Below, in pieces: positions 36,207 through 47,921 of a stretch of 64,000 bases of DNA (its first letter is position 1; each line of letters opens with the position of its first letter). Below the pieces are notes generated by a model. The model did not search any database. It worked only from the letters and a program-made list of their open reading frames with translations, and had not been told where the DNA came from. Origin of the DNA: Circinella minor (Eukaryota; Mucoromycota; Mucoromycetes; Mucorales; Lichtheimiaceae); assembly GCA_016758965.1 (NCBI GenBank), contig JAEPRB010000079.1:92008-156007 (forward strand), written 5' to 3'. The position numbers and the translations under genes are program-made.

Positions 36207-36888
36207 GACCAAGAGATTTAATGAAAAAGGTAGATAAAAATTTGGAGATTACCAAGCACCAATATCCATTTTCCGGCGGGCCAGGAAGGGCCACGAAGGA
36301 GGCGTAACAGGGCCGTGCAAAAGGGCCACGAAATCTGCACTCATGGTCCGACAAAGGAAAAGATTTGATGAGCTGGCTTAACCTTTAGCCAAATGCATTT
36401 TCTCTCCTTAATTTGTTTGTTTTTAGCCGAAAGTAGATCGCAATACAATTTATCCTTCTTTTTTTGTCCTCTCTCCTGAATGATTTAACTTTTTTACACT
36501 TCTCTTTTTACTCCCAACCTTTTTTTTTTCTGCCTCTTTATTGCTAAACAAACTGTATACCAAGAATAATAAAAAAAAGATAACAACGGCATGAATGTCA
36601 AAAAATTTATATATCAAAATCCATTGTTTCCGTCATAAATGGACTCCGATTGAAAAAAGAATATGGTAAAAACCAACTTTGGCAAGTTCGCAACGAAAAA
36701 GAACGTTTTTTTTTTTGAAGGCATAAAAAATATTTTGAATAATTGTGTGCTATACACAAGTTTCATTTTGGGTTATACGCCAAAACAATTTTCACGAAAA
36801 ATAGGCGGAGATTATTGTTTTTTTTGAAAAGTACTTGGACAATACCCGACCGAAACCATACACTTTTTTTAATTATTATCAATATAAT
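35695..36888. other. 1.2 kb divergent promoter region, aconitase / BCS1
   Basis: Separates two divergent nuclear genes for mitochondrial proteins. Mostly AT-rich with T-runs, but it contains a GC-rich island at about 36272-36335 with three copies of a GGGCCA(C/G)GAA 10-mer (separate entry). No coding sequence is supported. Confidence 0.55.
36278..36332. promoter_or_regulatory. cluster of three GGGCCA(C/G)GAA motifs
   Basis: Two 10-mers lie back to back at 36278-36287 and 36288-36297, and a third is at 36323-36332. A partial GGGCCGTG is at 36310-36317. The cluster is a GC-rich island in a very AT-rich divergent promoter, about 580 bp upstream of aconitase and 560 bp upstream of BCS1. Repetition in the same orientation suggests a protein-binding array; the factor is unknown. 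Confidence 0.45.
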
Positions 36889-39561
36889 ATGGCGACTTCT
36901 TCAGCAGCACTACTTGGACCGAGTTATATCACGTTTTTAACAAGAAGAAATGTACGCCACTTTTCTGGGCTACCTATACCACCACCAACAGGTGGACCAA
37001 CTGACCCCAATTCACTAGGAGGGTTCATTACAACGATTGCAGAAAAGCTGGGAATGGGAGAGTGAGTTTTTTTTTTTTTGCTTTATTTATGGGATTTGCT
37101 TTTTTGGGATCAAAGTCGCGTGTTACTTACAAAATAAGGGATCATATTTCTATTATAATATTAGGCTTGCCACTGGTGGTTTACAGTTAGCCGTAATTGG
37201 AGGTAAAAATTAATTATGTGATTTATTAATATTGTTATTATTATCACTACCATGATTATTATTATTCTTATTAAAACATTCTGTTTTTTATTTTTTATTT
37301 TAGGTGCTGTTGCTGGATTTCGTTATTTTGGTGGGTTTTTTTTAGAGTATCTTAAAAAACAAACAATTGCTGCTGTTGATTTTGATAGTCGCGATGAGTC
37401 TTATAGGTAAACTTAATTCTTATTATTACACAACCCCATTCTGAATTACATATGACATGAGTTTTTTTTTTTTTATTTTTAAACATGTTACAGAAATTTT
37501 ATTTCCATGGGAAATTGATCTAAACATGTGAAACCATCACACCTTTTGTTTTTTTTTTTATCTATTATAGCTGGATTCTTAATTGGCTGAATGATCATCC
37601 TTATAGTAGAAACGCGTCGAGATTTTCAGTTTCTACTACTATTACGCGTGCAGGACAACGATTAATCGGTGAAGGATTAGATGCTCATAAATTACCACCA
37701 GTTTATTTTTTACCAGCACCTGGTATGTTTGGACATAGGGTTGCAAAAGATGCAGCAAATGAGGAAATATGGACGTGTTTATGCATATATGTATATGTTT
37801 ATTTGGTATATACATGAAAAACTCACACATATATTTATATAAAAGGTATACATATTTTTATGTACAAGAATCGACTTTTATGGCTTACTCGTGAACGACC
37901 TCAACCATCATCTGCAGCTGCTGCAGCTGCAACAAGTAGTCCTGCATTGGAAAGAATACAAATCAGTACGTTTGGACGTTCGAGGAGTTTATTGGAGGAT
38001 TTGGTTTTGAATGCACAAAAACAATACATTGATCGCGATCTGAGTCGAACTGTGGTTTATGCAGCTGGTAAAGTTATTATTATTATTATTACTGTGGTTT
38101 CCCCCCCCATGCATATATTAAAAAGTCTAACGCTTAATAAATAACAATAACTATAATAATAAAAAGATCAATATGGTGCATGGAGAAGAACACGTTCAAG
38201 ACCTAAACGTCCACTCAGTACTATTGTCATACCAACAAATGTTAAATCAGATTTAGTTGTTGATGCTCAAGAATTTTTAGTATCAGAAAAATGGTATAGT
38301 GATCGTGGTATACCCTATCGTCGAGGCTACCTTTTATATGGTACTCCTGGATCAGGTAAAATATTTTTCTGATGAACTGAGGCAATCCATGCTGAGTTTT
38401 TTATTTATTTATTTATTTATGATTGGGAAACTTTGTACAACTAAAAAAAAAAATATTTATTTTTTTTTTCTTTGCGGAACATGATTCAAATCAATATAAA
38501 GGCAAGACAAGTTTTGTATATTCACTAGCTGTAAGTAATGCATTTATTTTTATTATTCAATTTGATATTATATATAAATTAACTAATAAAGAAATATATT
38601 ATATACGGAAAAAAAAAAAAACTTTCAAAATATAGGGCGAACTTGGATTGGTAAGGTTTAAAAGAAAAATAAAACTGGGTTTGTTTATATTGATAACGTT
38701 TTTTTTTTTTATCGGTCGGTAGAATATTTATGTCGTGAACCTAAGCAATAAAAGTTTGACGGATGATACTTTGGGTGAGTTAGTGACGGAAACACCAAGT
38801 AGATGTATTTTACTGATTGAAGATGTCGATGCTGCCTTTGTACAACGAACAAAAGGTGAAGGCACAATAACAAATAATATTACATTTTCAGGTTTGTCAT
38901 TAATTTTTATATAGTTTATTTTAATAAGCGGAAAGAACCAAGGTAGCACTAAAACATATATTGCTTTGATATATATATATATATATATATAGGATTATTA
39001 AATGCCATTGATGGTGTAGCAGCACAAGAAGGACGTATATTATGTATGACTACCAAGTAAGTTAATAGTTCAATAAATATATACTTCAACTCTATGTAAA
39101 AATTTAAATTTAACCTTGTGGTGGTTATATCTTTTTTTTTTCCCTTTATCTAGCCATATTGAAAAACTTGATGCAGCTTTGATAAGACCCGGTAAAAAAA
39201 AAACGTTGTTTCCTATTCTTTTTATTATTTATCACTCCGAATCGTCAAATTAAATTATGCCATGTCAAATTTTTATTCATTAGGTCGTATTGATGTTCGC
39301 GTGCATTTTGGTAATGCGACTCAAAATCAAGCTTATGAACTATTTCAAAAGTTTTATCCTTCTTTAAAAGAAGATGAATCTCATGCTTTGGCATCTTCTT
39401 TTGCTTCAAAAGTACCAGATATGAAATTTAGTATGGCACATTTGCAAGGATTTTTGATGGGACATAAGCGTAATCCAAAAGATGCGGTACAATTGGTTAC
39501 GAAATGGGTTACTTCACATAATGATACAACTAATGATAGTTCAACAACAAGCAAGGATTAG
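36889..39561 (+). CDS. BCS1: mitochondrial chaperone BCS1 (AAA ATPase)
   Basis: Inner-membrane AAA protein that inserts the Rieske Fe-S subunit into respiratory complex III. Twelve exons: 36889-37061, 37165-37202, 37304-37406, 37571-37722, 37846-38067, 38167-38355, 38502-38530, 38636-38650, 38723-38891, 38993-39056, 39154-39191, 39284-39561; 489 residues. A membrane helix (about 60-90) is followed by the BCS1-specific region (RDESYSWILNWLNDH, RNRLLWLTRER-like). The AAA domain has Walker A LYGTPGSGKTSF (about 290), Walker B CILLIEDVDAAF, sensor-1 ILCMTTNHIEKLD, and the arginine finger ALIRPGRIDV. Exon 8 is only 15 nt. An upstream in-frame ATG at 36835 would add 18 residues. The start at 36889 is preferred because the protein then begins with the basic, hydroxylated stretch. 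Confidence 0.95.
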
Positions 39562-40623
39562 AAAGGGAGTAAAAACGTGAAAGGAATTAAAATATTTATA
39601 TATTGAGTAACAATTAAAATAAAATGATGTATGATCATTCTTTTTATCAGATGGATTAGATGATGAATTGTTAATAGTTAATGTTTTATAATATGGGTTG
39701 GTTATATATTTGTTTAATGGATATCTGTAAACACTTTTTTTTTCATGCTGTATGAATATGAACATAATTTTATGTTTCATCAGCGAAAAGGCAAGAGAGA
39801 ATGAGAGGGAAAGACAATCAATAATATGCTTATTTTACAAACGATAACATGGAAATTTGTTATATAAAAAAATATTCAATTTTTACAATAGCTTTGTGGT
39901 ACTGATTTATTCACTTCAAATTATTCGATTGTTGAAACATAGTGACTGAGGTCTATTAAACCACGATTTGTATTTTTATAGTTATAAAGAAAATGGTTGT
40001 GGTCAAAAACTATCTAGTATAAAAATAGTTGATGGCTTACTCAGTTCATTCACCTTTTTATAAATACATACAAAAAAAAAAGTTAAAGAAAGCTGAACCA
40101 ATAAATTCTATAAGCAAACTTTTAAATAGAAAGTACTATAAAATGTGACAATAATTTAGGTATTGTTGAAAAGCATATCAACTTTTCTGTTGCATTGATA
40201 AACTTTTTATCATCATGTTAAACTGGTTTTTTTTTCACTCGTTTAGTATATATCAGACCTACTCCAACAATAATGCCCTATATATACAAAATGCTTATAA
40301 AAAATGGTACAAATGTTGGATAAACAACATGATATGCAGTACGTAGTCGAATAAGTGTTTCTTTGATTACATAGTATTTCAGATTCAAGCATGACTCATT
40401 CACGTTCTATACCATAATAACATTATTGATGCATATAAAAACCAAGGTACTTATTGATAGTGTATTATTCGGATTTAATAGCAAGAAGGAGGGGAGAGGA
40501 GAAGCGATAAACCAATTTTTTTTTTGAAGTTCCACACATAAAACATCACACATTTTATTTATTCCATTTCCGCGGCCCTCAATAAAATTCTTAAAAAAAA
40601 AATTTCCTGCAAACAAATAAAAA
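39562..40623. other. 1.06 kb intergenic region between BCS1 and the LYR gene
   Basis: AT-rich 3' flank of BCS1 and promoter of the next gene on the same strand. The open frames are short and low in complexity. Nothing else is recognised. Confidence 0.5.
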
Positions 40624-41986
40624 ATGACAGACTATTACGTCCGAACACTTTATCGTCGCATTCTATGTGAAGGATCTGCTTTTTTTGACGATCGTACAAG
40701 GTTTATTACTTTATAAAACAAAAAAAAACAAAAAACAAAAAAAAAAAAAAGAATACATTGGTTTTCATAATTCAAGACTTTTACATAAGAAAAAAAAAAA
40801 AACTAAATGATCTTTGAAAAATAAAACCATTCATAGAACATTTATATTTAATCGCACGCGTACAACTTTTCGCGAATACAAAGATTGTACTGATGAAAAA
40901 CGAAACAAGACAAAATTACGTGAAGCTAAAAAGGTAACTAGACATATAAATGAATAGAGAAAAGAAACTATACTAAGCTTAAAACTTGTATTGTGAAAAA
41001 AAAAAAAAAAAGTTTTTATATCGAATAGAACGTGCAAATCAGGGGCATACAAAAAGCTGTCTCAAATTATTACAAGCTGCCTATGGACAACGTGGTAAGA
41101 CACGACATCGATTATTACAGGTAATAAAATATTCTCTTTCTTTTTTTTTTTACCATAGTTATTATTATTAGATAAAGGTACTAAATAATCATTTTATAAT
41201 TTTTTCTTGTTTTGATTTTTGGGTATATATGACGGAAAATAATAGCCATATACAATAGCTCCAGCTGATCATGAAGATCCAAAACCACTTATTCCACATG
41301 TACCAAGAACAGCACCCCCACCAAAACTTTGTGGACCATTGACATCATTAGTAGTTTCTGTTTTAAAGAAAAAAGTGGAACCACAGCTTCCTTCCCCAGA
41401 ATACAAACCATTACATCCAACTCGAGAAGCAAATTTATTATGGCGTTGGAGAACTAATCTTTTAGACCGAGTTTTACCTCCGTTACCATTTGAAATTGTA
41501 TGTGAACTAGAACGACGTGCAGGTGCGTCTGAATCTCATCCACGCTATGTTGGTAATCTTCAGATCGGTGGACCTTTATGGAACGATTTATATAGTGGAA
41601 AAGAAAATCATTATGATATTGCACATTTATATCCGTCAGCAACATTGGTACCGAAAACCAAAGTAGTTCGTACACATCAATCATTACCTACCTCACCTTT
41701 TTCAGCTGAACCATCTCCTTATGCAACCTTATCCATGATTCAATTTGTCAATCCAGACTTTGAACCTTTGGATGAAAAAGAGGAGGAGAGAGATATTAAA
41801 GGTGAAAAACAATTACGAAAAGCAAGACGATTGTACCGACGACTTTTGGGAAAAGTACCATTGTTATCACCATTACCAACGGCAAGTAACATGTGGGATC
41901 CAAAAATAAAGTTTAAAACTTTCTCTTCTTGTTGGATTCCTGAATCGGTTACACGTATAGAAGAAAAGCCAGAAAATGACAAATAG
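40624..41986 (+). CDS. LYR-motif protein, probably mitochondrial
   Basis: Four exons: 40624-40700, 40837-40933, 41013-41120, 41246-41986; 340 residues. The N-terminal ~90 residues form a LYR-type helical domain: RTLYRRILCEG (the L-Y-R signature), RTFIFNRTRTTFREY, then ERANQGHTKSCLKLLQAAYGQRGKTRHRLL. LYR proteins of this Complex1_LYR group act in mitochondria as adaptors for Fe-S transfer or assembly of respiratory or ribosomal complexes, often with the acyl carrier protein. The C-terminal ~240 residues are Pro-rich with WRWRTNLLDRVLPPLPFEI and a basic RKARRLYRRLL, and are not assigned to a family. Many LYR proteins are about 100 residues, so this is a long form, comparable to long fungal LYR proteins. 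The specific client is unknown. Confidence 0.8.
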
Positions 41987-42432
41987 ATTTACTTTTTTTT
42001 GTTCTTGTATAAAAGAAGTGTTCTTTTCATATATATATATATTATGTTACTTATGATGCATGATGGGGGGTAACAATGGGTGGAAAGGGGTTGTTTTTTT
42101 TTTGTTTCTGGTTGACTAGATGATAATAATTTATAAAAAGCTTTTGAATAAACCCGCTTGATTGACCTACATATGAATTCCGCCTGCATAATGATATAAT
42201 TCATCATAATAAACTATAGTTTTCTAAGATACATACCTATTCATTAAATTTGTTGTCATGGCTATATATATACTAGGGTCTAAGCAATTTTTGTAAACCT
42301 AAATACTTTTTTTTTTTTTTTCGAATTCAAAAAATAAAATTTCTTATTCTGGATTTTTCTCGTCTTTTTACAAAGAACAAAAAACTATATCTGGACTTTA
42401 ACGTTTTTTTTTAAAAAAAAAACCCTTTTACA
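41987..42432. other. intergenic region upstream of LAMTOR1
   Basis: 446 bp with the 3' flank of the LYR gene and the LAMTOR1 promoter. A T9/A10 junction (42404-42422) ends about 10 bases before the LAMTOR1 start codon. No other feature is seen. Confidence 0.5.
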
Positions 42433-42648
42433 ATGGGCTGCTGTGGAAGCAAAGAAACTCATGACGAGGTAAATTAATTCTCGTTGAATCTGTTTTTATT
42501 TTATCTTTTTTAAAAAGACCTCATATTAAATATATTATATACTTGTATATTTTTATTTAGGACGATGTGAATGCTCCATTGTTACGAAATGAACTTTCGG
42601 ATAACACAGGGTAAATAAGCAATAGAATCACGTTTTTCTTTGATATGA

Positions 42649-42684
<36 letters not shown>

Positions 42685-43260
42685 GAAATAAAAAAACCCG
42701 GGAAAACCATGACTTATTTGTTTTAATGAAAATATGATTAGGCAAATGAATTATAATACATATGATACCATTGATGTAAAAAAGGAACAAGAATTTTGGA
42801 ATGACATTATTGAACGAACAACACAGTATGTCTTTTTTTTATGATTATTATTTTTCCTTCTCTGTATTTAGTGTCAATATAATCAAACTCAAAAAAAAAA
42901 AAAAATTAACCTTCTCGGTAAATTTAATTACATAGTAATTTGATTGATATATCAAGTACACAAGCTGATCCATTACAAAGTCAAGATGTGGAAGAGCGAG
43001 CAGAACGATATAAACAATTATTACGACAACTTCCAGATAACATAACAACAAAAGCACCTTCTATGAATGGAATCAATTCATCCTCTTCACCATCACCAAC
43101 AGATATATTGGCACTTGCAAGGCCGTATCAAGATACAGATGATATAAAATGGTTATCTAAAGCAATGGGTGATATTCAAAAAGCTCTTGACAAGATTGAA
43201 GTTGAACCAGTAGGGGATATTGTTGTCAATCTCACATTGACAGATGATGTTTATTCATAA
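42433..43260 (+). CDS. LAMTOR1: Ragulator subunit LAMTOR1 (p18)
   Basis: Membrane anchor of the Ragulator complex that wraps around the LAMTOR2/3 and LAMTOR4/5 pairs. Four exons: 42433-42468, 42561-42610, 42742-42825, 42936-43260; 164 residues (human 161). It starts MGCCGSKE: Gly2 for N-myristoylation and Cys3/Cys4 for palmitoylation, matching human MGCCYSSE. Then come APLLRNE (like KLLLDP), the NLIDISSTQADPL helix (human NIIDVSAADSQ), a helical ERAERYKQLLRQLP segment, and a C-terminal helix with KALDKIEVEPVGDIVVNL (human SQIRVDAKEELVVQF). Overall similarity is weak, but order, spacing and length match, which makes the call firm. LAMTOR2 is upstream in the same window. Confidence 0.92.
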
Positions 43261-43921
43261 AAAAAAAACCATAATACACACACACACACACACTTCACAA
43301 CAACAGAAAAAACGATAACATACACATACATATTCTTAAGAAAAAAAGTATAAAAAATAAAATTACGTATATACCATTCTTTATCATATTAAATTGAATT
43401 GATTTACTATAATATTTGGCTTTCGAAAAAGAATTTTATTTTAATTAGCTTTTATACTATAGACTATTTGAAACATCTGTAAATAAATTCGAGCATTTGT
43501 GTCCATTTAATTATTGATATAAAACATAACCTTCATTAAAGATTAATTACGAATACCCCTAGTTAAATTTCCCCACCACCAAAAAAAGAAAACTTTTTGT
43601 GTAGTGTGACCCGACGAAAAGAGGGAGAGTACGTATATTTTGATCATTTTGTTAGTTCATCACCTTTAACAAAATCAACCATATAAAAACTATTTATAGA
43701 AAATAACTAATATCTATTACTAGAATGTAAAAAAAAAAAACCTTATAACCTAGTATGATGGAGGGGGGGGTTTGTTCCAAAAGAATAGTTTATCATGATC
43801 CATTCCACGAACCTTGTTTCTGAGTTTTTTTTTTTTAACACCTAAAAACCAGTATTACACCGCTCGCATTTTTTTTTTCATGCAGCACAACTCCTTTTTT
43901 TTATTTGAACAAAAAAAAAAA
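43261..43921. other. intergenic region between LAMTOR1 and Rab18
   Basis: 661 bp of AT-rich flank with a short CA repeat (about 43277-43292) and a G-run (about 43761-43770), then poly-T/poly-A runs up to the Rab start codon. No coding sequence is supported. Confidence 0.5.
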
Positions 43922-45024
43922 ATGCCAGCAACTTTGAAACTATTATTAATTGGAAATTCTGGTGTAGGTAAAAGTTCTTTATTGTTGAGATTCACTGATG
44001 ACACTTTTTTACCACCAGACGAAGTTTCTGCGACTATAGGTAAATTCTTCATTGTTTTTTTTTTTATTATTAATTTCCCAAATGACTATTTGAGAAACAA
44101 GAAAAGAATCTATAACTCGGTTTTTTTTTTTTTGTTATGTTTTAAAAGGTGTCGATTTTAAAGTGAGCATGATGGATCTTCATGGTGAAACATATAAATT
44201 AACAATTTGGGTAAACTTTTCTTTGAATATATATATATTTTTAAAGGTGTTGCGTGTATAAATTTGTTTTATGTTTTTAGGGTAAAAGATGTCAACTTAC
44301 AAGTTTTAATTTTTTTCTATTAGGATACTGCTGGTCAAGAACGTTTTCGAACTCTTACTTCTTCCTATTATCGAGGTGCTCAAGGTGTTATTTTAGGTAT
44401 TATATAACTCTACTATTAAATGTATATATATAATTTATTATTATTTTGATAACAAACATGAATAAATATAATAGTATACGATGTATGTAATCGAGAAACA
44501 TTTGATGCATTAAAAATTTGGTGGAATGAAGTAAATACTTATTGTTCAAGTCAAGATGTAGTTAAAATGATTGTTGGAAATAAAGTGGATAAGGTTATTA
44601 TTTTAGTATTGTTGTAATATATAATATCTATATGTATATCCAGATTTATTATAGTACATAGACAACAAAAAACTGACTTGAATAATTCAATCTATAATAT
44701 AATATTTAATAGGAAGGCTCGCGTGTTGTTTCATATAAAGAAGGAGCAGATTTGGCACGTAAATTACAAACACTTTTCATCGAATGTAGTGCTAAAACAA
44801 AAATTGGAGTTAAAGAAACTTTTGAAGAACTAGTGGAAAAGGCACGTGTTAACAAAACAATGATCACATTATTTAATGCCATACACATGAACTAATCATA
44901 TTTTATATAGATTGTAGAGACGCCTCATCTCTGGCAAAAGCAAGGTAGCTCATCTTCTAACGTACGGGTTACTGATAATTCAAATGACAATAGCGGTTCT
45001 CAACAAGATTATTGTAGCTGTTAA
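43922..45024 (+). CDS. RAB18: Rab18-like small GTPase
   Basis: Rab GTPase acting at ER/lipid-droplet membranes in animals. Six exons: 43922-44039, 44149-44210, 44324-44396, 44475-44593, 44713-44841 (or -44847), 44911-45024; 204 residues (206 with the alternative donor). The P-loop is IGNSGVGKSSLLLRF. The effector loop and Rab motifs include TIGVDFKV, WDTAGQERFRTLTSSYYRGAQGVI, the VGNKVDK base-binding motif and ECSAKTKIGVKETFEELVEK. It ends CSC, a Cys-x-Cys geranylgeranylation motif. TFEELVEKIVETPHLW matches Rab18 (FEELVEKIIQTPGLW). That exact junction needs a GC donor after GAAAAG; the GT alternative six bases later inserts Ala-Arg. Confidence 0.92.
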
Positions 45025-46283
45025 TAATTCGCCCACCTCCTATTTTTCTTTTAAGGAGGAGGAAGAGGATAGGCCTTTTTTTTTTCTCGTACTATATAGT
45101 AAAAAAAAAAAACATGTATATAATCTTTTTTTTTTCTTTTCTTTTAATGATACCGAAATATCTTTTAAAGTTCATCCTCTTCTCTCATCTTCTCTCATTC
45201 CAATAAAAATATACTTTCTATTATTATATTCAAATTATAATGGTACTTTTATTATGTTTTTAAAATAGGGTTAAAGTTGTTGCTTTTTAGCTTTTCAATC
45301 AATGTTGTATATTTCGAAAAATAGAAGCTATGAGTAAAAAATCACCATAGTAAAGATTCCCACTGAAAATAAATATATTTTAACACTGATTATGCTTATG
45401 CACTGGAAATTTGAGACAGGTATAACAATTCAGTAGATTGCAGTATACAGTGTATAATAATTAGAATCAGCGAATTATATTGCATCTTAAACGTTATACA
45501 TGTTTGAAATAAGTATTGAATAATAGTATACGAACTTAAGCTACCTTTAATATCCTTCAATTATCTGGTGTTGGAAGAAGTGTCAATAAGTATAATATTT
45601 AATCATTTAAACAACTGTTGTTCATTTTATTTATATATATTTCCCCCAAATGTGTTATCCGGACCTAATTCTAGAAATCCATACTATCCACAGATAAAAA
45701 AAAAAAAACTAAAATTATATCAGTGACATGAAAAGTAATTAATGTTATATGCACTAAGATGTCAAATAATAATTTCGAAACTAAAATGTTATGTTTTAAG
45801 GTGACATGTGTCAAATGATAATAGGTAACTGATATCATTCAATATTGTAAATCATTAATAATAAGAATACTGTTTTTCTTATAGAACTTTTAAATCAATT
45901 TAATAGAAATATGATATATGATACAGTAGATATATATAATAAAAATATAGAAATTTGAAAATTGTAAGTAGAAACAAAGTCATAATATACAAAACGAAGG
46001 AGAAAGTAAAGTGGTTTCATACCTTTGTGTCGCTATTGTAACTGTTCTAAAATATTCCTCAAGTTTCTAACTGTAATAAGATATTTCATGGGCAAAATGT
46101 ATATATATATTTTTCTGGAATACAAATCACTAACCCAAGATGAATAATACAATAAAAAAAGATCTTTCATGATCATATTGATATTGAATAATTATAATAA
46201 ACTACACTGTGAAATTTATCTAGTTATAAAGAACAAAAAGGAAAAAGGAAAAGAAAAGGGAATATATAAATATATATCTATAT
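45025..46283. other. 1.26 kb convergent intergenic region
   Basis: Lies between the stops of Rab18 and the alpha/beta hydrolase. AT-rich, stop-rich in all frames, with T- and A-runs near the Rab18 3' end. No RNA or protein feature is recognised. Confidence 0.5.
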
Positions 46284-47921
46284 TTAAAGATGTGCTCGTA
46301 CAATTCCTTCTTGACCTAATACTCTTCCAAGTAACTTTTCGATTTCAGGCACTACATAAATATATAAACAAAAAGAAAAAACAACCGAGTGTTATTATTA
46401 TCATATTAAATAAAACATTTCTTTTTTGACATACCAAGAATTGCAGGGTTTTCTCCAGGAACCATGTGCGTTCCTTCAACCATAGCATTTGTAAGCATAG
46501 GAGATTGTGCTTTAATTTCATTTGCTGTATCAGGATCAGTACTAAAATAACATAATAATATTAAATATGAGTACTAGTAATGCTTTATTATCATTTTATA
46601 AAATGTATCTGTTTACTTACAATGTCGAACTAATAGCATGAACAATGTGAACTGGAATTGACAAAGAACGAAGACTTCCATAAGCACTTGCTGATCCATA
46701 AATACCAGCCATATATACAAGCTAATATTTTGTTTATTTTCATTCAGTTAGCCAAAAATCAAACCATTTCTCTTCACTTTGTCTTCTTTAATATATATAT
46801 ATTTCATGTTAATATTAATAATGATTTAAAACTTACATGTTCTTCTATTTTAGGACACTTTAATTTAACAGTACCTTCAGGTGTATCATATAATCCATAA
46901 TCCTATATATCAATTACTGTTAATAAATATGCCCTAATCTTAACTTGTTCTTAACACACTATCTCTTTTTTTTTTTTTGTCCTTTGTATATATATATATA
47001 TAAGCTTACGATATAGTTTCTTAAAACATCTGGATGAAGGTCACGCCAAAAGGGTCGACCATCTAAAGACTTGAAACATTCTTCCCTAATTTTTTTTTAA
47101 AAAAAGTTTAATAATAATCTTTTGGAAAAAAAAAAAGAAAGCCAATAACTTACCGACTTTTCCATTCATCTCTACGTTTCAATGCACCTTTAATAGGTGG
47201 AGATTGTTCACGAAGAAGATAAGGAGCAATCACCTTTGCAATAACTGGTTCAAGAATGCATAATCCATCAAAAGTCTTTGGAAATAAAAATTCCGCAATA
47301 ATCCTAAAAGTTTTGTGATTATTAGTCATCGCTCTTTTCTGGAGTAAACAATTATGGCTAAAATTTCGGGAGGAAAAACTTTACATGGCTGATCCACCAA
47401 AACTATGACCGACACCAATAACTTTATTATAATTTTCTTTAAGTTCTAATTCTTCAATTAATTGTAAAGTATCCATACCATGATCAAACCAAGAATCTAA
47501 ATAATTCAAAACCAATTTTTTTTTTTTTTTTTTAGTTATGAAAATATTCATGTGTTATTATGAAAGGTTTACTTTTTTTTTTTATTTTTTTTTTGTACTG
47601 ACAGGTTGGAATATGAAGATTTCCTTCATTTAAACGTGCACTATCACCATGGTTACGTGCATCAAAAGCATAAAAGTCAAATTGAGTTTTATTATAGTGT
47701 TGCTGTTTACGAAATGCTTCAATGGTCATTTTCATGAGAGGGTGAAGCATTTCTTTATGGAATCCATTGGCATGAGAAAATATAAAAGCGATCTTGTTAT
47801 TAACAGGTTGAGTGAGTGGAGAAAATTCATGTTTTTCAACAATTAAACGTTGAATATCAGCACGAGGTGTTGCTGGAGAAACTGGAATATCAGTTGTAAG
47901 TACAGGTACCAATCGAGACAT
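46284..47921 (-). CDS. alpha/beta hydrolase with possible peroxisomal targeting tail
   Basis: Serine hydrolase of the alpha/beta fold. Eight exons: 47603-47921, 47385-47496, 47154-47303, 47010-47085, 46837-46902, 46621-46721, 46435-46541, 46284-46351; 332 residues. The oxyanion-hole segment is FIFSHANGFHKEM, with YAFDARNHGDS after it. The nucleophile elbow is GVGHSFGGSAM. The catalytic acid is probably in IPVHIVHAISSTFTDPD, and the catalytic His in GTHMVPGENP. The protein ends in Ala-His-Leu, which fits the loose PTS1 consensus (S/A/C)(K/R/H)(L/M). Together with the fold this suggests a relative of yeast Lpx1, a peroxisomal lipase. The substrate is not deducible. The ATG at 47921 is the first in frame. 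Confidence 0.87.

Noticed and set aside
45025..46283. Search for tRNA or other RNA genes in the long gaps, including this one
   Set aside because: No A-box/B-box pair (such as GGTTCRAATCC) with a fitting acceptor stem was seen on either strand in any gap of the window.
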